This document shows positions 9,050 to 19,853 of a stretch of DNA of 64,000 nucleotides, in pieces; position 1 is the stretch's first letter, and the number at the start of each line of letters is the position of its first letter. Origin of the DNA: Sphingomonas aurea (lineage in GTDB: Bacteria; Pseudomonadota; Alphaproteobacteria; Sphingomonadales; Sphingomonadaceae); NCBI RefSeq assembly GCF_030678875.1, contig NZ_JAUUDS010000010.1, positions 1-64,000 on the forward strand, written 5' to 3'. The notes under the pieces were generated by a model. That model worked only from the letters and a program-made list of their open reading frames with translations, did not search any database and was not told where the DNA came from. A program made the translations under genes and the position numbers.

Positions 9050-10521
9050 TGGCGACGAAGAACGCAGAGGCCTATGCGGCCGTGGCCAAGAAGTACGAGT
9101 GGGGCTTCGCCACCGACATCGAGCAGGACTTCGCGCCCAAGGGGCTGAACGAAGACACCGTCCGCTATATCAGCGCCAAGAAGAACGAGCCCGAATGGAT
9201 GCTCGACTGGCGGCTGAAGGCGTTCCGCCTGTGGCAGACGATGGCGGCGCCGGACTGGGCGAAGCTGAACGTCCCGCCGATCGACTATCAGGACGCCTAT
9301 TACTATGCCGAGCCCAAGGCGAAGGCGACGATCGCCTCGCTCGACGAGCTCGACCCTGAGATCAGGCGCACCTACGAGAAGCTGGGCATCCCGATCGAGG
9401 AGCAGAAGCTGCTGGCGAACGTGGAAGGCGCCGAGCCGCCGCGCCGCGTCGCGGTGGACGCGGTGTTCGACAGCGTCTCGGTCGCGACCACCTTTCGCGA
9501 GGAGCTGAAGCGCGCCGGCGTCATCTTCCTGTCGATCTCGGAGGCGGTGCGCGAGTATCCCGACCTCGTCCGCAAGTGGCTGGGCAAGGTGGTGCCGCAG
9601 CGCGACAATTATTTCGCGACGCTCAACAGCGCGGTCTTCTCCGACGGCACCTTCGTCTACATCCCGGAGGGCGTGCGCTGCCCGATGGAGTTGTCGACCT
9701 ATTTCCGCATCAATGCCGAGAATACCGGCCAGTTCGAACGCACGCTGATCGTCGCCGACAAGGGTGCCTATGTCTCGTACCTCGAGGGCTGCACCGCCCC
9801 GATGCGCGACGAGAACCAGCTCCACGCAGCGGTCGTCGAACTGGTCGCGCTCGACGATGCCGAGATCAAATATTCGACCGTCCAGAACTGGTATCCCGGC
9901 GACGAGAATGGCGTCGGCGGCATCTACAATTTCGTCACCAAGCGCGCGCTCTGCCAGGGGCGCAACAGCAAGGTGTCGTGGACCCAGGTCGAGACCGGTA
10001 GCGCGATCACCTGGAAATACCCCAGCTGCGTGCTGGCGGGCGAGGGGTCGGTCGGCGAGTTCTACTCGGTCGCGGTCACCAACAACCGCCAGCAGGCGGA
10101 CACCGGCACCAAGATGATCCATCTCGGCAAGAACACCCGGTCGACCATCGTGTCGAAGGGCATCTCCGCCGGCCGCAGCGACAACACCTATCGCGGGCTG
10201 GTGAGGGTCGGCCCGACCGCCGAGAATGTCCGCAACTTCACCCAATGCGACAGCCTGCTGCTCGGCGACCGCTGCGGCGCGCACACGATCCCGTATATCG
10301 AGGTGAAGAACCCGAGCGCGCAGATCGAGCACGAGGCGACCACGTCGAAGATCAGCGAGGACCAGCTGTTCTACGCGATGAGCCGCGGGCTGGATCAGGA
10401 GGCGGCGGTCGCCCTGATCGTCAACGGCTTCGCGCGCGAGGTGCTCCAGCAGCTGCCTATGGAATTCGCCGTCGAGGCGCAGAAGCTGCTGGGGATTTCG
10501 CTGGAGGGGTCAGTCGGGTGA
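9046..10521 (+). CDS. sufB: Fe-S cluster assembly scaffold protein SufB
   Basis: Core of the SufBCD scaffold on which Fe-S clusters are built in the cytoplasm. The 491-aa protein carries the full SufB beta-helix and the conserved C-terminal block with [18 protein letters not shown] and [16 protein letters not shown], the SufC-contact region. The ATG at 9046 overlaps the sufR stop and has GGAG at a good distance; a second ATG follows at once at 9049. Downstream, the stop overlaps a GTG of the DUF559 reading frame rather than sufC, which is the unusual feature of this operon. Confidence 0.97.
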   Translation: MMATKNAEAYAAVAKKYEWGFATDIEQDFAPKGLNEDTVRYISAKKNEPEWMLDWRLKAFRLWQTMAAPDWAKLNVPPIDYQDAYYYAEPKAKATIASLDELDPEIRRTYEKLGIPIEEQKLLANVEGAEPPRRVAVDAVFDSVSVATTFREELKRAGVIFLSISEAVREYPDLVRKWLGKVVPQRDNYFATLNSAVFSDGTFVYIPEGVRCPMELSTYFRINAENTGQFERTLIVADKGAYVSYLEGCTAPMRDENQLHAAVVELVALDDAEIKYSTVQNWYPGDENGVGGIYNFVTKRALCQGRNSKVSWTQVETGSAITWKYPSCVLAGEGSVGEFYSVAVTNNRQQADTGTKMIHLGKNTRSTIVSKGISAGRSDNTYRGLVRVGPTAENVRNFTQCDSLLLGDRCGAHTIPYIEVKNPSAQIEHEATTSKISEDQLFYAMSRGLDQEAAVALIVNGFAREVLQQLPMEFAVEAQKLLGISLEGSVG

Positions 10522-10990
10522 CCCCCCGAGAAGAAAATCAGCGCCTCAACTCCCCTCCCCTTCAGGGGAGGGGCCGGGGGTGGGGCGTCTCCGCGAACGC
10601 CATGGCCCGCGTGCAGAGCTTCGCATCGGAAATGCGCCGTAACCCGACGGAGCCGGAGAGGCGCCTTTGGGCCAATCTTTCCCGATCGCAACTCGGCGGT
10701 TTCAAGTTTCGCCGGCAGGCGACGATCGGCGCGTTCATCGCCGATTTCCTCTGCCCGGCCGTTCGGCTAGTCGTCGAGATCGACGGCCATACCCATGGTG
10801 ACGCCGTTGCCGATCAGAGCCGCGATGCCGCGCTGCACGTCCTTGGCTATCGCACCATCCGCTTCACCAACACGGATGTAATGCAGAACCTCGAAGGCGT
10901 ACTCGTCCGCCTTCTCGCCGAACTTCAATCATTGCCCTTGTGTCGGGCGCCCCACCCCAACCCCTCCCCTGAAGGGGAGGGGCTCGAAAG

Positions 10991-10994
<4 letters not shown>
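10518..10994 (+). CDS. DUF559 (Vsr/PD-(D/E)XK-like) endonuclease domain protein inserted between sufB and sufC
   Basis: The core, from MARVQSF (ATG at 10602), is a DUF559 domain: [20 protein letters not shown] start, [14 protein letters not shown] and VVEIDGHTH. The Asp of ADF and the Glu/Asp of EIDG are the expected metal ligands of a PD-(D/E)XK nuclease related to Vsr mismatch endonuclease. Two starts are possible. GTG at 10518 overlaps the sufB stop as GTGA and gives 158 aa; ATG at 10602 gives 130 aa. The extra N-terminus and the C-terminal [12 protein letters not shown] are translated from inverted repeats that flank the gene. Its stop overlaps the sufC start (ATGA), so it sits in the operon in a translation-coupled way. 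Function is not known; a role in cluster assembly is unlikely. Confidence 0.85.
10552..10587 (+). repeat. CTCCCC-type palindromic repeat, left copy flanking the DUF559 gene
   Basis: A perfect hairpin (arms CCCCTCCCC and GGGGAGGGG, loop TTCA) is followed by a GGGGGTGGGGCG tail. Its reverse complement matches the copy at 10948-10982 nearly base for base over hairpin and tail. It lies in the 5' part of the DUF559 reading frame. Confidence 0.85.
10948..10982 (-). repeat. CTCCCC-type palindromic repeat, right copy flanking the DUF559 gene
   Basis: CGCCCCACCCC followed by the same hairpin (CCCCTCCCC, loop TGAA, GGGGAGGGG), in inverted orientation to the copy at 10552-10587. It ends 8 bases before the sufC ATG and is translated as the tail of the DUF559 protein. 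Confidence 0.85.
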
Positions 10995-11736
<742 letters not shown>

Positions 11737-11740
<4 letters not shown>

Positions 11741-12810
11741 TCGCCACCGCCGAGCTGCCGACCAACCGCGACGAGGCGTTCCGCTGGGCGGACCTTGCCG
11801 CGTTGCAGGCCGCGCGCGCGCTGCCGGCGGAGTCGGCGACGGTGCCCGATCCGATCCTGCCGGACGCGCAGCGGCTGGTGATCGTCGATGGACACCTTGT
11901 CGATCATCTGAGCCGCGCGGTTGACCTGACGATCGAACGCGCCGCCATCGCCAGCGACCACGCGCTCGGCCGCCACGCGGGCGGGCAGGGGCACCGCATC
12001 GCGCTCGCGCCCCGCTCCGTCACCACGATCGAGATCGCGCGCGTCAATGCGGGCGAGGACAGCCACACCCCGCTCGAGATCGCGCTCGGCGAGGATGCGG
12101 TGCTGACGCTCGTCGAGACCTATACCGGTGCCGGCTGGTCCAACGCGCTGACCCGGTTCGACCTGGCACGCGGCGCGCGGGTGATGCGCGCGGTGCGTGT
12201 GGTCGATGCCGAGGGCTTCGTCTCGGCCCGCGACGAGGTGGTGATCGGCGAGGCGGCGAGCTTCGTCTGCGTGACGCTGGGCGCCGCCACGGCGAGCACC
12301 CGCTTCGACGCGGCGCTGACGCTGACGGGCGAGGGGGCGTTCGCCGAATATGGCGGGGCGCTGCTGACCGCGGCCGAGCAGCGGCAGGAATGCGCCGTCC
12401 GCGTTCGCCATGCCGAGCCCAACGGCCAGTCGCACCAGCTGTGGCGCGCAGTGGCGGCGGACCGCTCGACCGCCAGCCTCGCCGCCGCGGTCGAGGTGGC
12501 GCGCGACGCGCAGAAGACCGATGGCGAGCAGTCGTTACGCGGCCTCCTCCTGCAACGCACCGCGACCGTGAACCTGAAGCCCGAGCTGGAGATTTTCGCC
12601 GACGACGTGAAATGCGCCCATGGCGCGACGGTCGGCGAGCTGGATGCCCGCGCGCTGTTCTACATGCAGAGCCGCGGCATCGCGAAGCCGCGCGCGCAGG
12701 CGCTGCTGACTCGGGCGTTCGTGGCGGACGCGCTCGACCGGATCGCCGACGAGACGGTGCGCGAGGCGTTCGTGGCGGATGCGGATGCCTGGCTGGAGCG
12801 GGCCTTGTGA
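11737..12810 (+). CDS. sufD: Fe-S cluster assembly protein SufD
   Basis: Partner of SufB in the scaffold complex. The protein is 357 aa, with a divergent N-terminal helical part and a conserved C-terminal SufBD core (AHGATVGELDARALFYMQSRG), where the invariant His of the SufB-SufD interface lies in CAHGAT. The GTG start overlaps the sufC stop as GTGA; no ATG in the first part of the frame fits better. The C-terminus overlaps a small reading frame by one base. Confidence 0.96.
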
Positions 12811-12968
12811 TGCTGTCCTACACCTCCTCGATCTGCGACACGGGCGGCATGACCGCCTGCCGTCTCGCGTCCGCCACCGTCCCCCGCGGCGGCCCGGATC
12901 GTCGGAACCGGACACGCGAGGGGGGGTGTAGTGTCCGGTTCCGCGAAAATCGGGGGAAGGCGGCATGA
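12810..12968 (+). CDS. possible 52-aa small ORF between sufD and sufS
   Basis: The ATG at 12810 shares a base with the sufD stop (TGATG), and the TGA at 12966-12968 overlaps the sufS ATG (ATGA). The frame therefore fills the whole gap and would be coupled at both ends. The predicted peptide is basic with three cysteines and no recognisable domain. Against it: no homologue comes to mind, and a 13-base inverted repeat occupies the middle of the frame, so the region may simply be a regulatory spacer that happens to be open. Low confidence that it is translated. Confidence 0.3.
   Translation: MLSYTSSICDTGGMTACRLASATVPRGGPDRRNRTREGGCSVRFRENRGKAA
12903..12943. promoter_or_regulatory. 13-base inverted repeat between sufD and sufS
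   Basis: Arms CGGAACCGGACAC (12903-12915) and its exact complement GTGTCCGGTTCCG (12931-12943) are separated by 15 G-rich bases, 22 bases before the sufS start. It has no T-run, so it is not a typical terminator. It could be an mRNA-processing hairpin, an internal attenuator, or a protein-binding dyad; it shares the TCGGAAC and GTCCG words with the dyad before sufR. Confidence 0.6.
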
Positions 12969-14170
12969 CCGACTCGCAACCCCTCGACGCGCTCGCCGAC
13001 TTTCCTGCCATCCCGGCGGGCTGGGCCTATCTCGACACCGCCGCGACCGCGCAGAAGCCGCAGGCCGTCGTCGACGCGATCACCCGCGCCTACGGCGAGA
13101 CCTACGCCACCGTCCATCGCGGCGTGTACCAGCGCTCGGCCGACATGACCCTGGCCTATGAGGCCGCGCGCCAGCGCGTTGCCGGCTTCATCGGCGCGGG
13201 ATCGGCGGACGAGATCGTCTTCGTGCGCGGCGCGACCGAGGGGATCAACCTGGTCGCGCAGTGCTGGGCGGCCACCCAGCTGAAGGCCGGCGACCGCATC
13301 CTCCTGTCGATGCTGGAGCATCACAGCAACATCGTGCCGTGGCAGATGGTCGCCGAGCGGGTCGGCGCCGCGATCGACGTCGCGCCGCTGACCGCCGACG
13401 GCCGCATCGACCTGGACGCGGTGGAAGCGATGCTGACCCCGGCACACAAGCTGGTGGCGCTTGCGCATGTGTCGAACGTGCTCGGCTCGGTGCTCGACGT
13501 GGCGCGCGCGACCGCATTGGCGCACGGCGTGGGGGCGAAGATCCTGATCGACGGGTGCCAGGCCGTGCCCAGGCTGCCGGTCGACGTGACCGCGCTCAAC
13601 TGCGACTTCTACGTCTTCTCGGGCCACAAGCTCTACGGCCCGACCGGGATCGGCGTGCTGTGGGCGAAGGCGGAGCTGCTCGACGCGATGCCGCCGTGGC
13701 AGGGCGGCGGGTCGATGATCGACCGCGTGACCTTCCAGAAGACGACCTATGCTCCGCCGCCGGGGCGGTTCGAGGCAGGGACGCCGCATATCGTCGGCGC
13801 GCTGGGGCTGCACGCCGCGATCGATTATGTCGAGGCGATCGGGCTGGAGCGCATCCACGTGCACGAGGGCGCGCTGGTGGCGCAGGCGCGCGACGCGCTC
13901 GGCAGCATCAACAGTGTCCGCCTGTTCGGGCCGGCGGACGCGGCCGGCATCGTCAGTTTCGCGATCGAGGGGGTGCATCCCCACGACATCGGCACCATCT
14001 TGGACGAGCAGCAGGTCGCGATCCGCGCCGGCCATCACTGCGCGCAGCCGCTGATGGACGCGCTTGGCGTCCCGGCGACGGCGCGGGCCAGCTTCGGCGT
14101 CTATAACGGCCCTGCCGATGTCGAGGCGCTGGCGCGCGGGATCGAGAGAGTAACGCGAATTTTTGGATGA
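12965..14170 (+). CDS. sufS: cysteine desulfurase SufS
   Basis: PLP enzyme that removes sulfur from cysteine and supplies persulfide to the SUF scaffold. The 401-aa protein has the PLP lysine in SGHKLYGP (Lys222), the cofactor aspartate in ILIDGCQA, and the catalytic Cys359 in RAGHHCAQP, the layout of group II desulfurases. The ATG at 12965 follows GGGGGAAGG at a good distance. No sufE or sufU sulfur acceptor is present in this operon; it may be elsewhere. Confidence 0.97.
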   Translation: MTDSQPLDALADFPAIPAGWAYLDTAATAQKPQAVVDAITRAYGETYATVHRGVYQRSADMTLAYEAARQRVAGFIGAGSADEIVFVRGATEGINLVAQCWAATQLKAGDRILLSMLEHHSNIVPWQMVAERVGAAIDVAPLTADGRIDLDAVEAMLTPAHKLVALAHVSNVLGSVLDVARATALAHGVGAKILIDGCQAVPRLPVDVTALNCDFYVFSGHKLYGPTGIGVLWAKAELLDAMPPWQGGGSMIDRVTFQKTTYAPPPGRFEAGTPHIVGALGLHAAIDYVEAIGLERIHVHEGALVAQARDALGSINSVRLFGPADAAGIVSFAIEGVHPHDIGTILDEQQVAIRAGHHCAQPLMDALGVPATARASFGVYNGPADVEALARGIERVTRIFG

Positions 14171-14183
14171 ATGGGATCTTCGG

Positions 14184-14627
14184 ATGAGCAGTTTCGAGAT
14201 CGAGGAGGTGGAGGGCGTCGCCCCGCCGCCCAAGGCACGGGTCGACGACGCGCCGCGTGAGCGCGATTACCTGTCCGGGTTCCTCGCGCAGAAGCCGCAG
14301 GGCGACACCCCCGGCGAGCCGGGCGGCGCGCTGTACGAGGCGGTGATCGACGCGCTGAAGGATATTTTCGATCCCGAGATCCCGGTCAATATCTATGACC
14401 TGGGCCTGATCTACGGGGTCGAGGTCGCAGACGGCGGCCATGCCGCGGTGACGATGACGCTGACCACCCCGCACTGTCCGGTCGCCGAGTCGATGCCGGC
14501 CGAGGTCGAGCTGCGCGTCGCCGCGGTGCCGGGCATCGCCACCGCCGACGTCAATCTCGTCTGGGATCCGCCGTGGGACCCGCAGAAGATGTCCGACGAG
14601 GCCAAGCTCGAACTGGGGATGCTCTGA
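14184..14627 (+). CDS. SUF system Fe-S assembly protein, MIP18/DUF59 family (SufT-like)
   Basis: A 147-aa protein with a MIP18 (DUF59) domain from about residue 48: IFDPEIPVNIYDLGLIY and LTTPHCPVAESMP, with a single conserved Cys in the latter. Family members help deliver clusters to target proteins. The N-terminal 45 residues are acidic and Pro-rich and probably flexible. The ATG at 14184 follows CTTCGG weakly; an upstream in-frame TTG at 14163 would overlap sufS and is less likely. The stop shares a base with the next ATG (TGATG). Confidence 0.9.
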   Translation: MSSFEIEEVEGVAPPPKARVDDAPRERDYLSGFLAQKPQGDTPGEPGGALYEAVIDALKDIFDPEIPVNIYDLGLIYGVEVADGGHAAVTMTLTTPHCPVAESMPAEVELRVAAVPGIATADVNLVWDPPWDPQKMSDEAKLELGML

Positions 14628-14980
14628 TGGCCACCACGCTCCGCCCACGCCCCGCGGCGCTGAACCTGACGCCGACTGCCGAGGCGCGGATCGCCGACCT
14701 GATGGCCCGCGCGCCGGACGGGACGATCGGGGTGAAGCTGTCGACCCCGCGCCGCGGCTGCTCCGGCCTCGCCTATTCGGTCGACTATGTGACCGAGGCG
14801 AAGCCCTTCGACGAGAAGATCGAGACGCCCGGTGGCACGCTGTTCGTCGATGGCGGGTCGATCCTCTACCTGATCGGCTCGACGATGAACTGGGTGGAGG
14901 ACGACTTCACCGCCGGCTTCGTGTTCGCCAACCCCAATGCCAAGGGCGCCTGCGGTTGCGGGGAGAGCTTCACCGTCTGA
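14627..14980 (+). CDS. sufA: A-type iron-sulfur carrier protein (SufA/IscA-like)
   Basis: Carries assembled clusters to apoproteins. The 117-aa protein shows the three-cysteine A-type signature: Cys45 in PRRGCSGLAY and the C-terminal CGC (Cys109 and Cys111). SufA, IscA and ErpA cannot be separated safely by motif alone; the symbol rests on its position as the last gene of the suf operon. The ATG at 14627 shares one base with the preceding stop. No convincing terminator was seen in the 42-base gap to the permease gene. Confidence 0.9.
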   Translation: MATTLRPRPAALNLTPTAEARIADLMARAPDGTIGVKLSTPRRGCSGLAYSVDYVTEAKPFDEKIETPGGTLFVDGGSILYLIGSTMNWVEDDFTAGFVFANPNAKGACGCGESFTV

Positions 14981-15022
14981 CCCGGTCCGTGTAGTATCTC
15001 CTGACACGAACGGGAGGTCGGA

Positions 15023-16501
15023 TTGCAGGGACTGTTCAGGCGCAAGGACATCACGTTGCCGGACGCCGATGCCGGCGGGCACCGGCTGGCGCGGACCCTG
15101 TCCTGGCCGCACCTCGTCGCGCTCGGCGTCGGTGCGATCGTCGGCACCGGCATCCTGACGCTGATCGGCGTCGGCGCCGACCGGGCCGGGCCTGCGGTCA
15201 TCCTGTCCTTCGCCATCGCCGGTGCGATCTGCGCCTGCGCCGCGCTCGCCTATGCCGAGATGGCGACGATGATGCCGGTGTCGGGCAGCGCCTATACCTA
15301 TAGCTACGCGGTACTGGGAGAGGTGATCGCCTGGGTCGTCGGGTGGAGCCTGCTCGCCGAATATACGCTGGTGGTGGCGACGGTGGCGGTCGGCTGGTCG
15401 GGCTATGCGGTCGGGTTCCTGACGGGGCTCGGCATCCACCTGCCCGATGCGCTCGCCCATGGGCCGATCTTCAGCCAGGGCGCACTGGTCGAGGGCGGGG
15501 TGAACGTGCCGGCGCTGCTGATCGTCGCGCTGGTCGCCGGCGTCCTGACGCTCGGCACGCGCGAGAGTGCGACGGTGAATGCGGTGCTGGTGGTCGTGAA
15601 GATGGTCGCGCTGGCGATCTTCGTCGTGGTGGCGCTGCCCTATTTCGATGCGGCGAACCTCCATCCCTTCTCGCCCTTCGGCTTCGGCAAGACGGCCTCG
15701 CCGGACGGAGCGGAGCGGGGCGTGATGGCGGCGGCCGCGATCATCTTCTTCGCCTTCTACGGCTTCGACGCGATCTCGACCGCGGCGGAGGAGGCGAAGA
15801 ACCCGGGTCGCGACCTGGCGATCGGGATCGTCGGGTCGATGGTCGCCTGCGTCGCCATCTACATGATCGTCGCGGTCGCGGCGGTGGGCGCACTGTCCTT
15901 CACCCGCTTCGCCGACAGTCCGGAGCCGCTGGCGCTGATCCTGCGCGAGCTGGGCCGACGCCACGTCGCGACCTTCCTCGCCGCATCGGCGGTGGTCGCG
16001 CTGCCAACCGTGATCCTGGCGTTCCTCTATGGGCAGAGCCGCATCTTCTTCGTCATGGCGCGCGACCGGCTGCTGCCCGCGAGCCTTGCCACCGTGTCGC
16101 GGCGGGGCACGCCGGTGCGGATCACGCTGTTCACCGCCGCGGTGGTGATGGTGTTCGCCGGCTTCCTGCCGATCGACGCAATCGCCGCCCTTGCCAATGC
16201 CGGTACGCTGACCGCCTTCGTCGCGGTCAGCGTCTGCATGCTGGTGATGCGCCGCCGCGCGCCGGAGATGAAGCGGCCGTTCCGCACGCCCTTGCCCTGG
16301 GTGGTCGGGCTGGCCGCGATCGGGGGATGCCTGTACCTGTTCGCCAGCCTGCCGCAGCGGACGCAGATCTGGTTCCTGTGCTGGAACCTGCTCGGGCTGG
16401 CGGTGTATTTCCTCTACGCCCAGCGGTTGCGCGAGGCGGGCGATCCGGAGCGGTCCTATGAGCATCGCGTCCGCCGGCGCCACCGTCGCTGGCGGTGGTA
16501 A
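15023..16501 (+). CDS. APC family amino acid permease
   Basis: A 492-aa inner-membrane transporter with about 12 hydrophobic segments. The first helix carries the family GxGIVGTGI-type loop (LGVGAIVGTGILTLIG), and the fold matches the cationic amino acid transporter (CAT/YfnA-like) branch. The start is a TTG at 15023 with GGGAGG placed correctly upstream; no ATG occurs before the first helix. The C-terminus is a short Arg-rich tail. Substrate unknown. It is only 42 bases downstream of sufA but is not an obvious suf partner. Confidence 0.92.
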   Translation: MQGLFRRKDITLPDADAGGHRLARTLSWPHLVALGVGAIVGTGILTLIGVGADRAGPAVILSFAIAGAICACAALAYAEMATMMPVSGSAYTYSYAVLGEVIAWVVGWSLLAEYTLVVATVAVGWSGYAVGFLTGLGIHLPDALAHGPIFSQGALVEGGVNVPALLIVALVAGVLTLGTRESATVNAVLVVVKMVALAIFVVVALPYFDAANLHPFSPFGFGKTASPDGAERGVMAAAAIIFFAFYGFDAISTAAEEAKNPGRDLAIGIVGSMVACVAIYMIVAVAAVGALSFTRFADSPEPLALILRELGRRHVATFLAASAVVALPTVILAFLYGQSRIFFVMARDRLLPASLATVSRRGTPVRITLFTAAVVMVFAGFLPIDAIAALANAGTLTAFVAVSVCMLVMRRRAPEMKRPFRTPLPWVVGLAAIGGCLYLFASLPQRTQIWFLCWNLLGLAVYFLYAQRLREAGDPERSYEHRVRRRHRRWRW

Positions 16502-16514
16502 CGCCGGCCGCTCG

Positions 16515-16925
16515 TCAGCGCAGTCGCGTCCAGTCCTGGTTGCGGCAGAACGGGCCCCAGCAGCCCTTCACCTTCAGCGTCGCACCCTCTGCCTGCAGTT
16601 CGGAGCGATAGGTGCGGCCCGACTCGGGATCGTAGATCCGCCCCTTCCACTTGTCGCCATCGGCGGTGAAGTCAGAGAGGATCGCGATACCTTCGATCGG
16701 GCGCGTCCGCAGGGCCGGGTCCGGATTGTTGGCGTCCACCGCCGGCCCGCCGGGCCGCGGCTTCAACACCTTGGCGACACGCCCGCACAGCGCCCGGCCG
16801 CAGGGGGCGATCTCGACGATCGCCTTGCCCTCCAGGGTCAGCCAGCGGCCCGTCACCGGCGCCGGCGCCGCGAACGCGGTGCCGGCCGCCGCGGCAACCA
16901 GCACCGCGGCCAGGATCGCCCTCAC
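16515..16925 (-). CDS. DUF2147 secreted protein
   Basis: A 136-aa protein with a Sec signal (residues about 1-19, cut after AFA) and the DUF2147 pattern: [32 protein letters not shown], and a late conserved Cys/Trp region. Family function is unknown; members are periplasmic and may have a lipocalin-like fold. The GTG start at 16925 overlaps the aconitase stop as GTGA, so it is co-transcribed with and coupled to acnA. Confidence 0.85.
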   Translation of the reverse strand: MRAILAAVLVAAAAGTAFAAPAPVTGRWLTLEGKAIVEIAPCGRALCGRVAKVLKPRPGGPAVDANNPDPALRTRPIEGIAILSDFTADGDKWKGRIYDPESGRTYRSELQAEGATLKVKGCWGPFCRNQDWTRLR

Positions 16926-19609
16926 GCGGCCAGCTTGCGCAGCACGTACTGCAGGATGCCGCCGTTGAGGAAATATTCCAGCTCGTTGACGGTATCGATC
17001 CGGCAGCGGGTCTGGAAGGTTTCGGTCGAACCGTCTGCGCGGACCATCGTCACCTCGACGTCCTGACGCGGACGCAGCGAGGCGACGCCGGTGATCGTGA
17101 ACGTCTCGTCGCCGGTAAGGCCCAGCGTCTCGCGCGTCACCCCCTCGGCGAACTGGAGCGGCAGCACGCCCATGCCGACCAGGTTCGAGCGGTGGATGCG
17201 CTCGAAACTCTCGGTGATGACCGCGCGGACGCCGAGCAGGTTGGTGCCCTTCGCCGCCCAATCGCGCGACGATCCGGTGCCGTATTCCTTGCCTGCGACG
17301 ATGACGAGCGGCGTGCCGTCCGCCTTGTGGCGCATCGCGGCGTCGTAGATCGCCATCGTCTCGCCATTGTAGCGGGTCATCCCGCCCTCGACGCCCGGCA
17401 CCATCTCGTTGCGGATGCGGATGTTGGCGAAGGTGCCGCGCACCATCACCTGATCGTTGCCGCGCCGCGCGCCATAGCTGTTGAAGTCGGCACGGCTGAC
17501 CTGCCGCTCCGACAGCCAGCGTCCGGCCGGGCTGTCCGCCTTGATCGAGCCGGCGGGCGAGATGTGGTCGGTGGTGATCGAGTCGCCCAGGATCGCCAGC
17601 GGCTTCGCCTTGATGATGTCGCCGACCGGTGCCGGGGTCATCTCCAGCCCGTCGAAATAGGGCGGGTTGGCGACATAGGTGGAGGCGGCGGGCCAGGCGT
17701 AGGTCGCCGAGCCGGTCACGTCGATGCCCGACCACTTCGCATCGCCCTGATAGACGTTGCCATAGCGGCTGCGGAACATGGCGTCGTCGATGTTGGCGTC
17801 CATGACCGAGCGGACCTCGTCGTTCGACGGCCAGACGTCCTTCAGGAACACGTCCTGCCCGTCCTTGCCCTGACCCAGCGGGGTCGCGATCATGTCGGTC
17901 GTGACGGTGCCCTTGATGGCGTAGGCGACGACCAGCGGCGGGCTGGCGAGGAAGTTGGCGCGGACGTCGGGCGACACGCGCCCCTCGAAGTTGCGGTTGC
18001 CCGACAGGACCGAGGCGGCGACCAGGTCATTCTCGTTGATCGCGGCCGAGATCGGTGCTGCCAGCGGCCCCGAATTGCCGATGCAGGTGGTGCAGCCATA
18101 GCCGACCAGATTGAAGCCAAGCGCGTTCAGATCTTCGGTCAGCCCCGCCTTGTCGAGATAATCGGTGACCACCTGCGATCCGGGCGCCAGCGAGGTCTTC
18201 ACCCACGGTTTGGCGGTCAGCCCCAGCGCGCGCGCCTTGCGCGCGACGAGGCCGGCGGCGACGAGGACCGAGGGATTGGAGGTGTTGGTGCAGCTGGTGA
18301 TCGCGGCGATCACCACGTCGCCGTCGCCGATGTCATGGGCGGCACCCTCGACCGCGGCGCGCTCTGGCTGTTCCTTGTGATAGACCTTGAACAGGTCGCC
18401 GTTGAACACCTCGTCGACCTTGTTCAGCGACACCTTGTCCTGTGGGCGCTTCGGCCCGGCGAGCGAGGGCACGACGGTGCCCATGTCGAGTTCCAGCGTA
18501 TCGGTGAAGATCGGGTCGGGCGCATCGTCGTGGCGCCAGAAGCCGTTTTCCTTGGCGTACGCCTCGACCAGCGCAATGTTCTCTTCGCTGCGCGCGGTCA
18601 GGCGCATGTAGTCCATCGTCCGCTCGTCGATCGGGAAGAAGCCGCAGGTCGCGCCGTATTCGGGGGCCATGTTGGCGATCGTCGCGCGGTCGGCGAGGGT
18701 CATCGAAGCAAGGCCGGGGCCGTAGAATTCGACGAAGCGGCCGACGACGCCCTTCTTGCGCAGCATCTGCGTCACGGTCAGCACCAAGTCGGTGGCGGTG
18801 ATGCCCTCCGCCAGCTGCCCGGTCAGCTTGAAGCCGACGACCTCGGGGATCAGCATCGATACCGGCTGGCCGAGCATCGCGGCTTCCGCCTCGATCCCGC
18901 CGACGCCCCAGCCGAGCACGCCCAGGCCGTTGACCATGGTGGTGTGGCTGTCGGTGCCGACCAGCGTGTCCGGGTAGGCGATGGCGGCAGACCCGCCGGC
19001 ATGCTCGCCGGTCTCGGTGGAGGACCAGATCGCCTGGCTGACATATTCCAGATTGACCTGATGGCAGATGCCGGTGCCCGGCGGCACGACCTGGAAGTTG
19101 TTGAGCGCCTTCGACCCCCACTTCAGGAACTCGTAGCGCTCCATGTTGCGCTGATATTCCAGGTCGACATTGTCCTCGAACGCCTTGGGCGTGCCGAACT
19201 CGTCGACCATGACGGAGTGGTCGATCACGAGGTGGACGGGCACCTGCGGATTGATCTTGGCCGCGTCGCCGCCCAGCTTCGTGATCGCGTCACGCATCGC
19301 CGCCAGATCGACGACGCAGGGCACGCCGGTGAAGTCCTGCATCAGCACCCGCGCCGGGCGATACTGGATCTCGCGGTTCGAGCGCGCGTCCTGCTGCCAG
19401 TCGACGATCGCCTGCACGTCTGCCTCGGTCACGGTCACGCCGTCCTCGAAGCGGAGCATATTCTCCAGCAGCACCTTCATCGAGAAGGGCAGGCGGCTGA
19501 TGTCGCCGAACTTCTCCGCCGCCTTTGCCAGGCTGAAATAGTCGTAGGTCTTGCCGCCGGCGGTGAGGGTTGAGCGGGTCTTGAGCGTGTCCTGGCCGAT
19601 GGCGGTCAT
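16922..19609 (-). CDS. acnA: aconitate hydratase A
   Basis: Interconverts citrate and isocitrate in the TCA cycle using a 4Fe-4S cluster. The 895-aa protein has the cluster cysteines in [10 protein letters not shown] and [12 protein letters not shown], plus the [11 protein letters not shown] and [10 protein letters not shown] motifs of the swivelling C-terminal domain. Length and order match AcnA/IRP type. It is a client of the suf products encoded 3 kb away. Start ATG 19609; a purine-rich AGGTAAAGG lies upstream on its strand. Confidence 0.97.
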   Translation of the reverse strand: MTAIGQDTLKTRSTLTAGGKTYDYFSLAKAAEKFGDISRLPFSMKVLLENMLRFEDGVTVTEADVQAIVDWQQDARSNREIQYRPARVLMQDFTGVPCVVDLAAMRDAITKLGGDAAKINPQVPVHLVIDHSVMVDEFGTPKAFEDNVDLEYQRNMERYEFLKWGSKALNNFQVVPPGTGICHQVNLEYVSQAIWSSTETGEHAGGSAAIAYPDTLVGTDSHTTMVNGLGVLGWGVGGIEAEAAMLGQPVSMLIPEVVGFKLTGQLAEGITATDLVLTVTQMLRKKGVVGRFVEFYGPGLASMTLADRATIANMAPEYGATCGFFPIDERTMDYMRLTARSEENIALVEAYAKENGFWRHDDAPDPIFTDTLELDMGTVVPSLAGPKRPQDKVSLNKVDEVFNGDLFKVYHKEQPERAAVEGAAHDIGDGDVVIAAITSCTNTSNPSVLVAAGLVARKARALGLTAKPWVKTSLAPGSQVVTDYLDKAGLTEDLNALGFNLVGYGCTTCIGNSGPLAAPISAAINENDLVAASVLSGNRNFEGRVSPDVRANFLASPPLVVAYAIKGTVTTDMIATPLGQGKDGQDVFLKDVWPSNDEVRSVMDANIDDAMFRSRYGNVYQGDAKWSGIDVTGSATYAWPAASTYVANPPYFDGLEMTPAPVGDIIKAKPLAILGDSITTDHISPAGSIKADSPAGRWLSERQVSRADFNSYGARRGNDQVMVRGTFANIRIRNEMVPGVEGGMTRYNGETMAIYDAAMRHKADGTPLVIVAGKEYGTGSSRDWAAKGTNLLGVRAVITESFERIHRSNLVGMGVLPLQFAEGVTRETLGLTGDETFTITGVASLRPRQDVEVTMVRADGSTETFQTRCRIDTVNELEYFLNGGILQYVLRKLAA

Positions 19610-19853
19610 GTGCGTCCTTTACCTGTTACGCCGTCGGCGTCCGGACAGGGCGGCGTGGCCGCGCGGGCGCGAGGGCGTCGGTGGGTTCGAATGGGCGCGC
19701 GATAGCAGGGGGACGGCGCCATGGGAACCGCTAGGGCGGTGAGAATGGATCGCAATCCGGCGATCGCTCGTTGAGGGGGGCGGCAGAGCCGGAAAGCGCT
19801 GGACCTATGCCCGCGGGTGGCGGACAAGCGGCACGGGTGAAGGAGACGGGTCG

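Noticed and set aside
14411..16483. 690-codon open frame on the minus strand
   Set aside because: Covers parts of the SufT-like, sufA and permease genes in antisense; no domain and no start signal.
17192..19573. 793-codon open frame on the plus strand
   Set aside because: It lies wholly opposite aconitase; the composition is Arg/Asp/Ala/His-rich with no domain, as expected from the reverse of a GC3-rich gene.
19551..19742. 63-codon plus-strand frame in the acnA upstream region
   Set aside because: No ribosome site, Arg/Gly-rich, and partly antisense to the acnA start; the 244-base gap otherwise shows no clear element.
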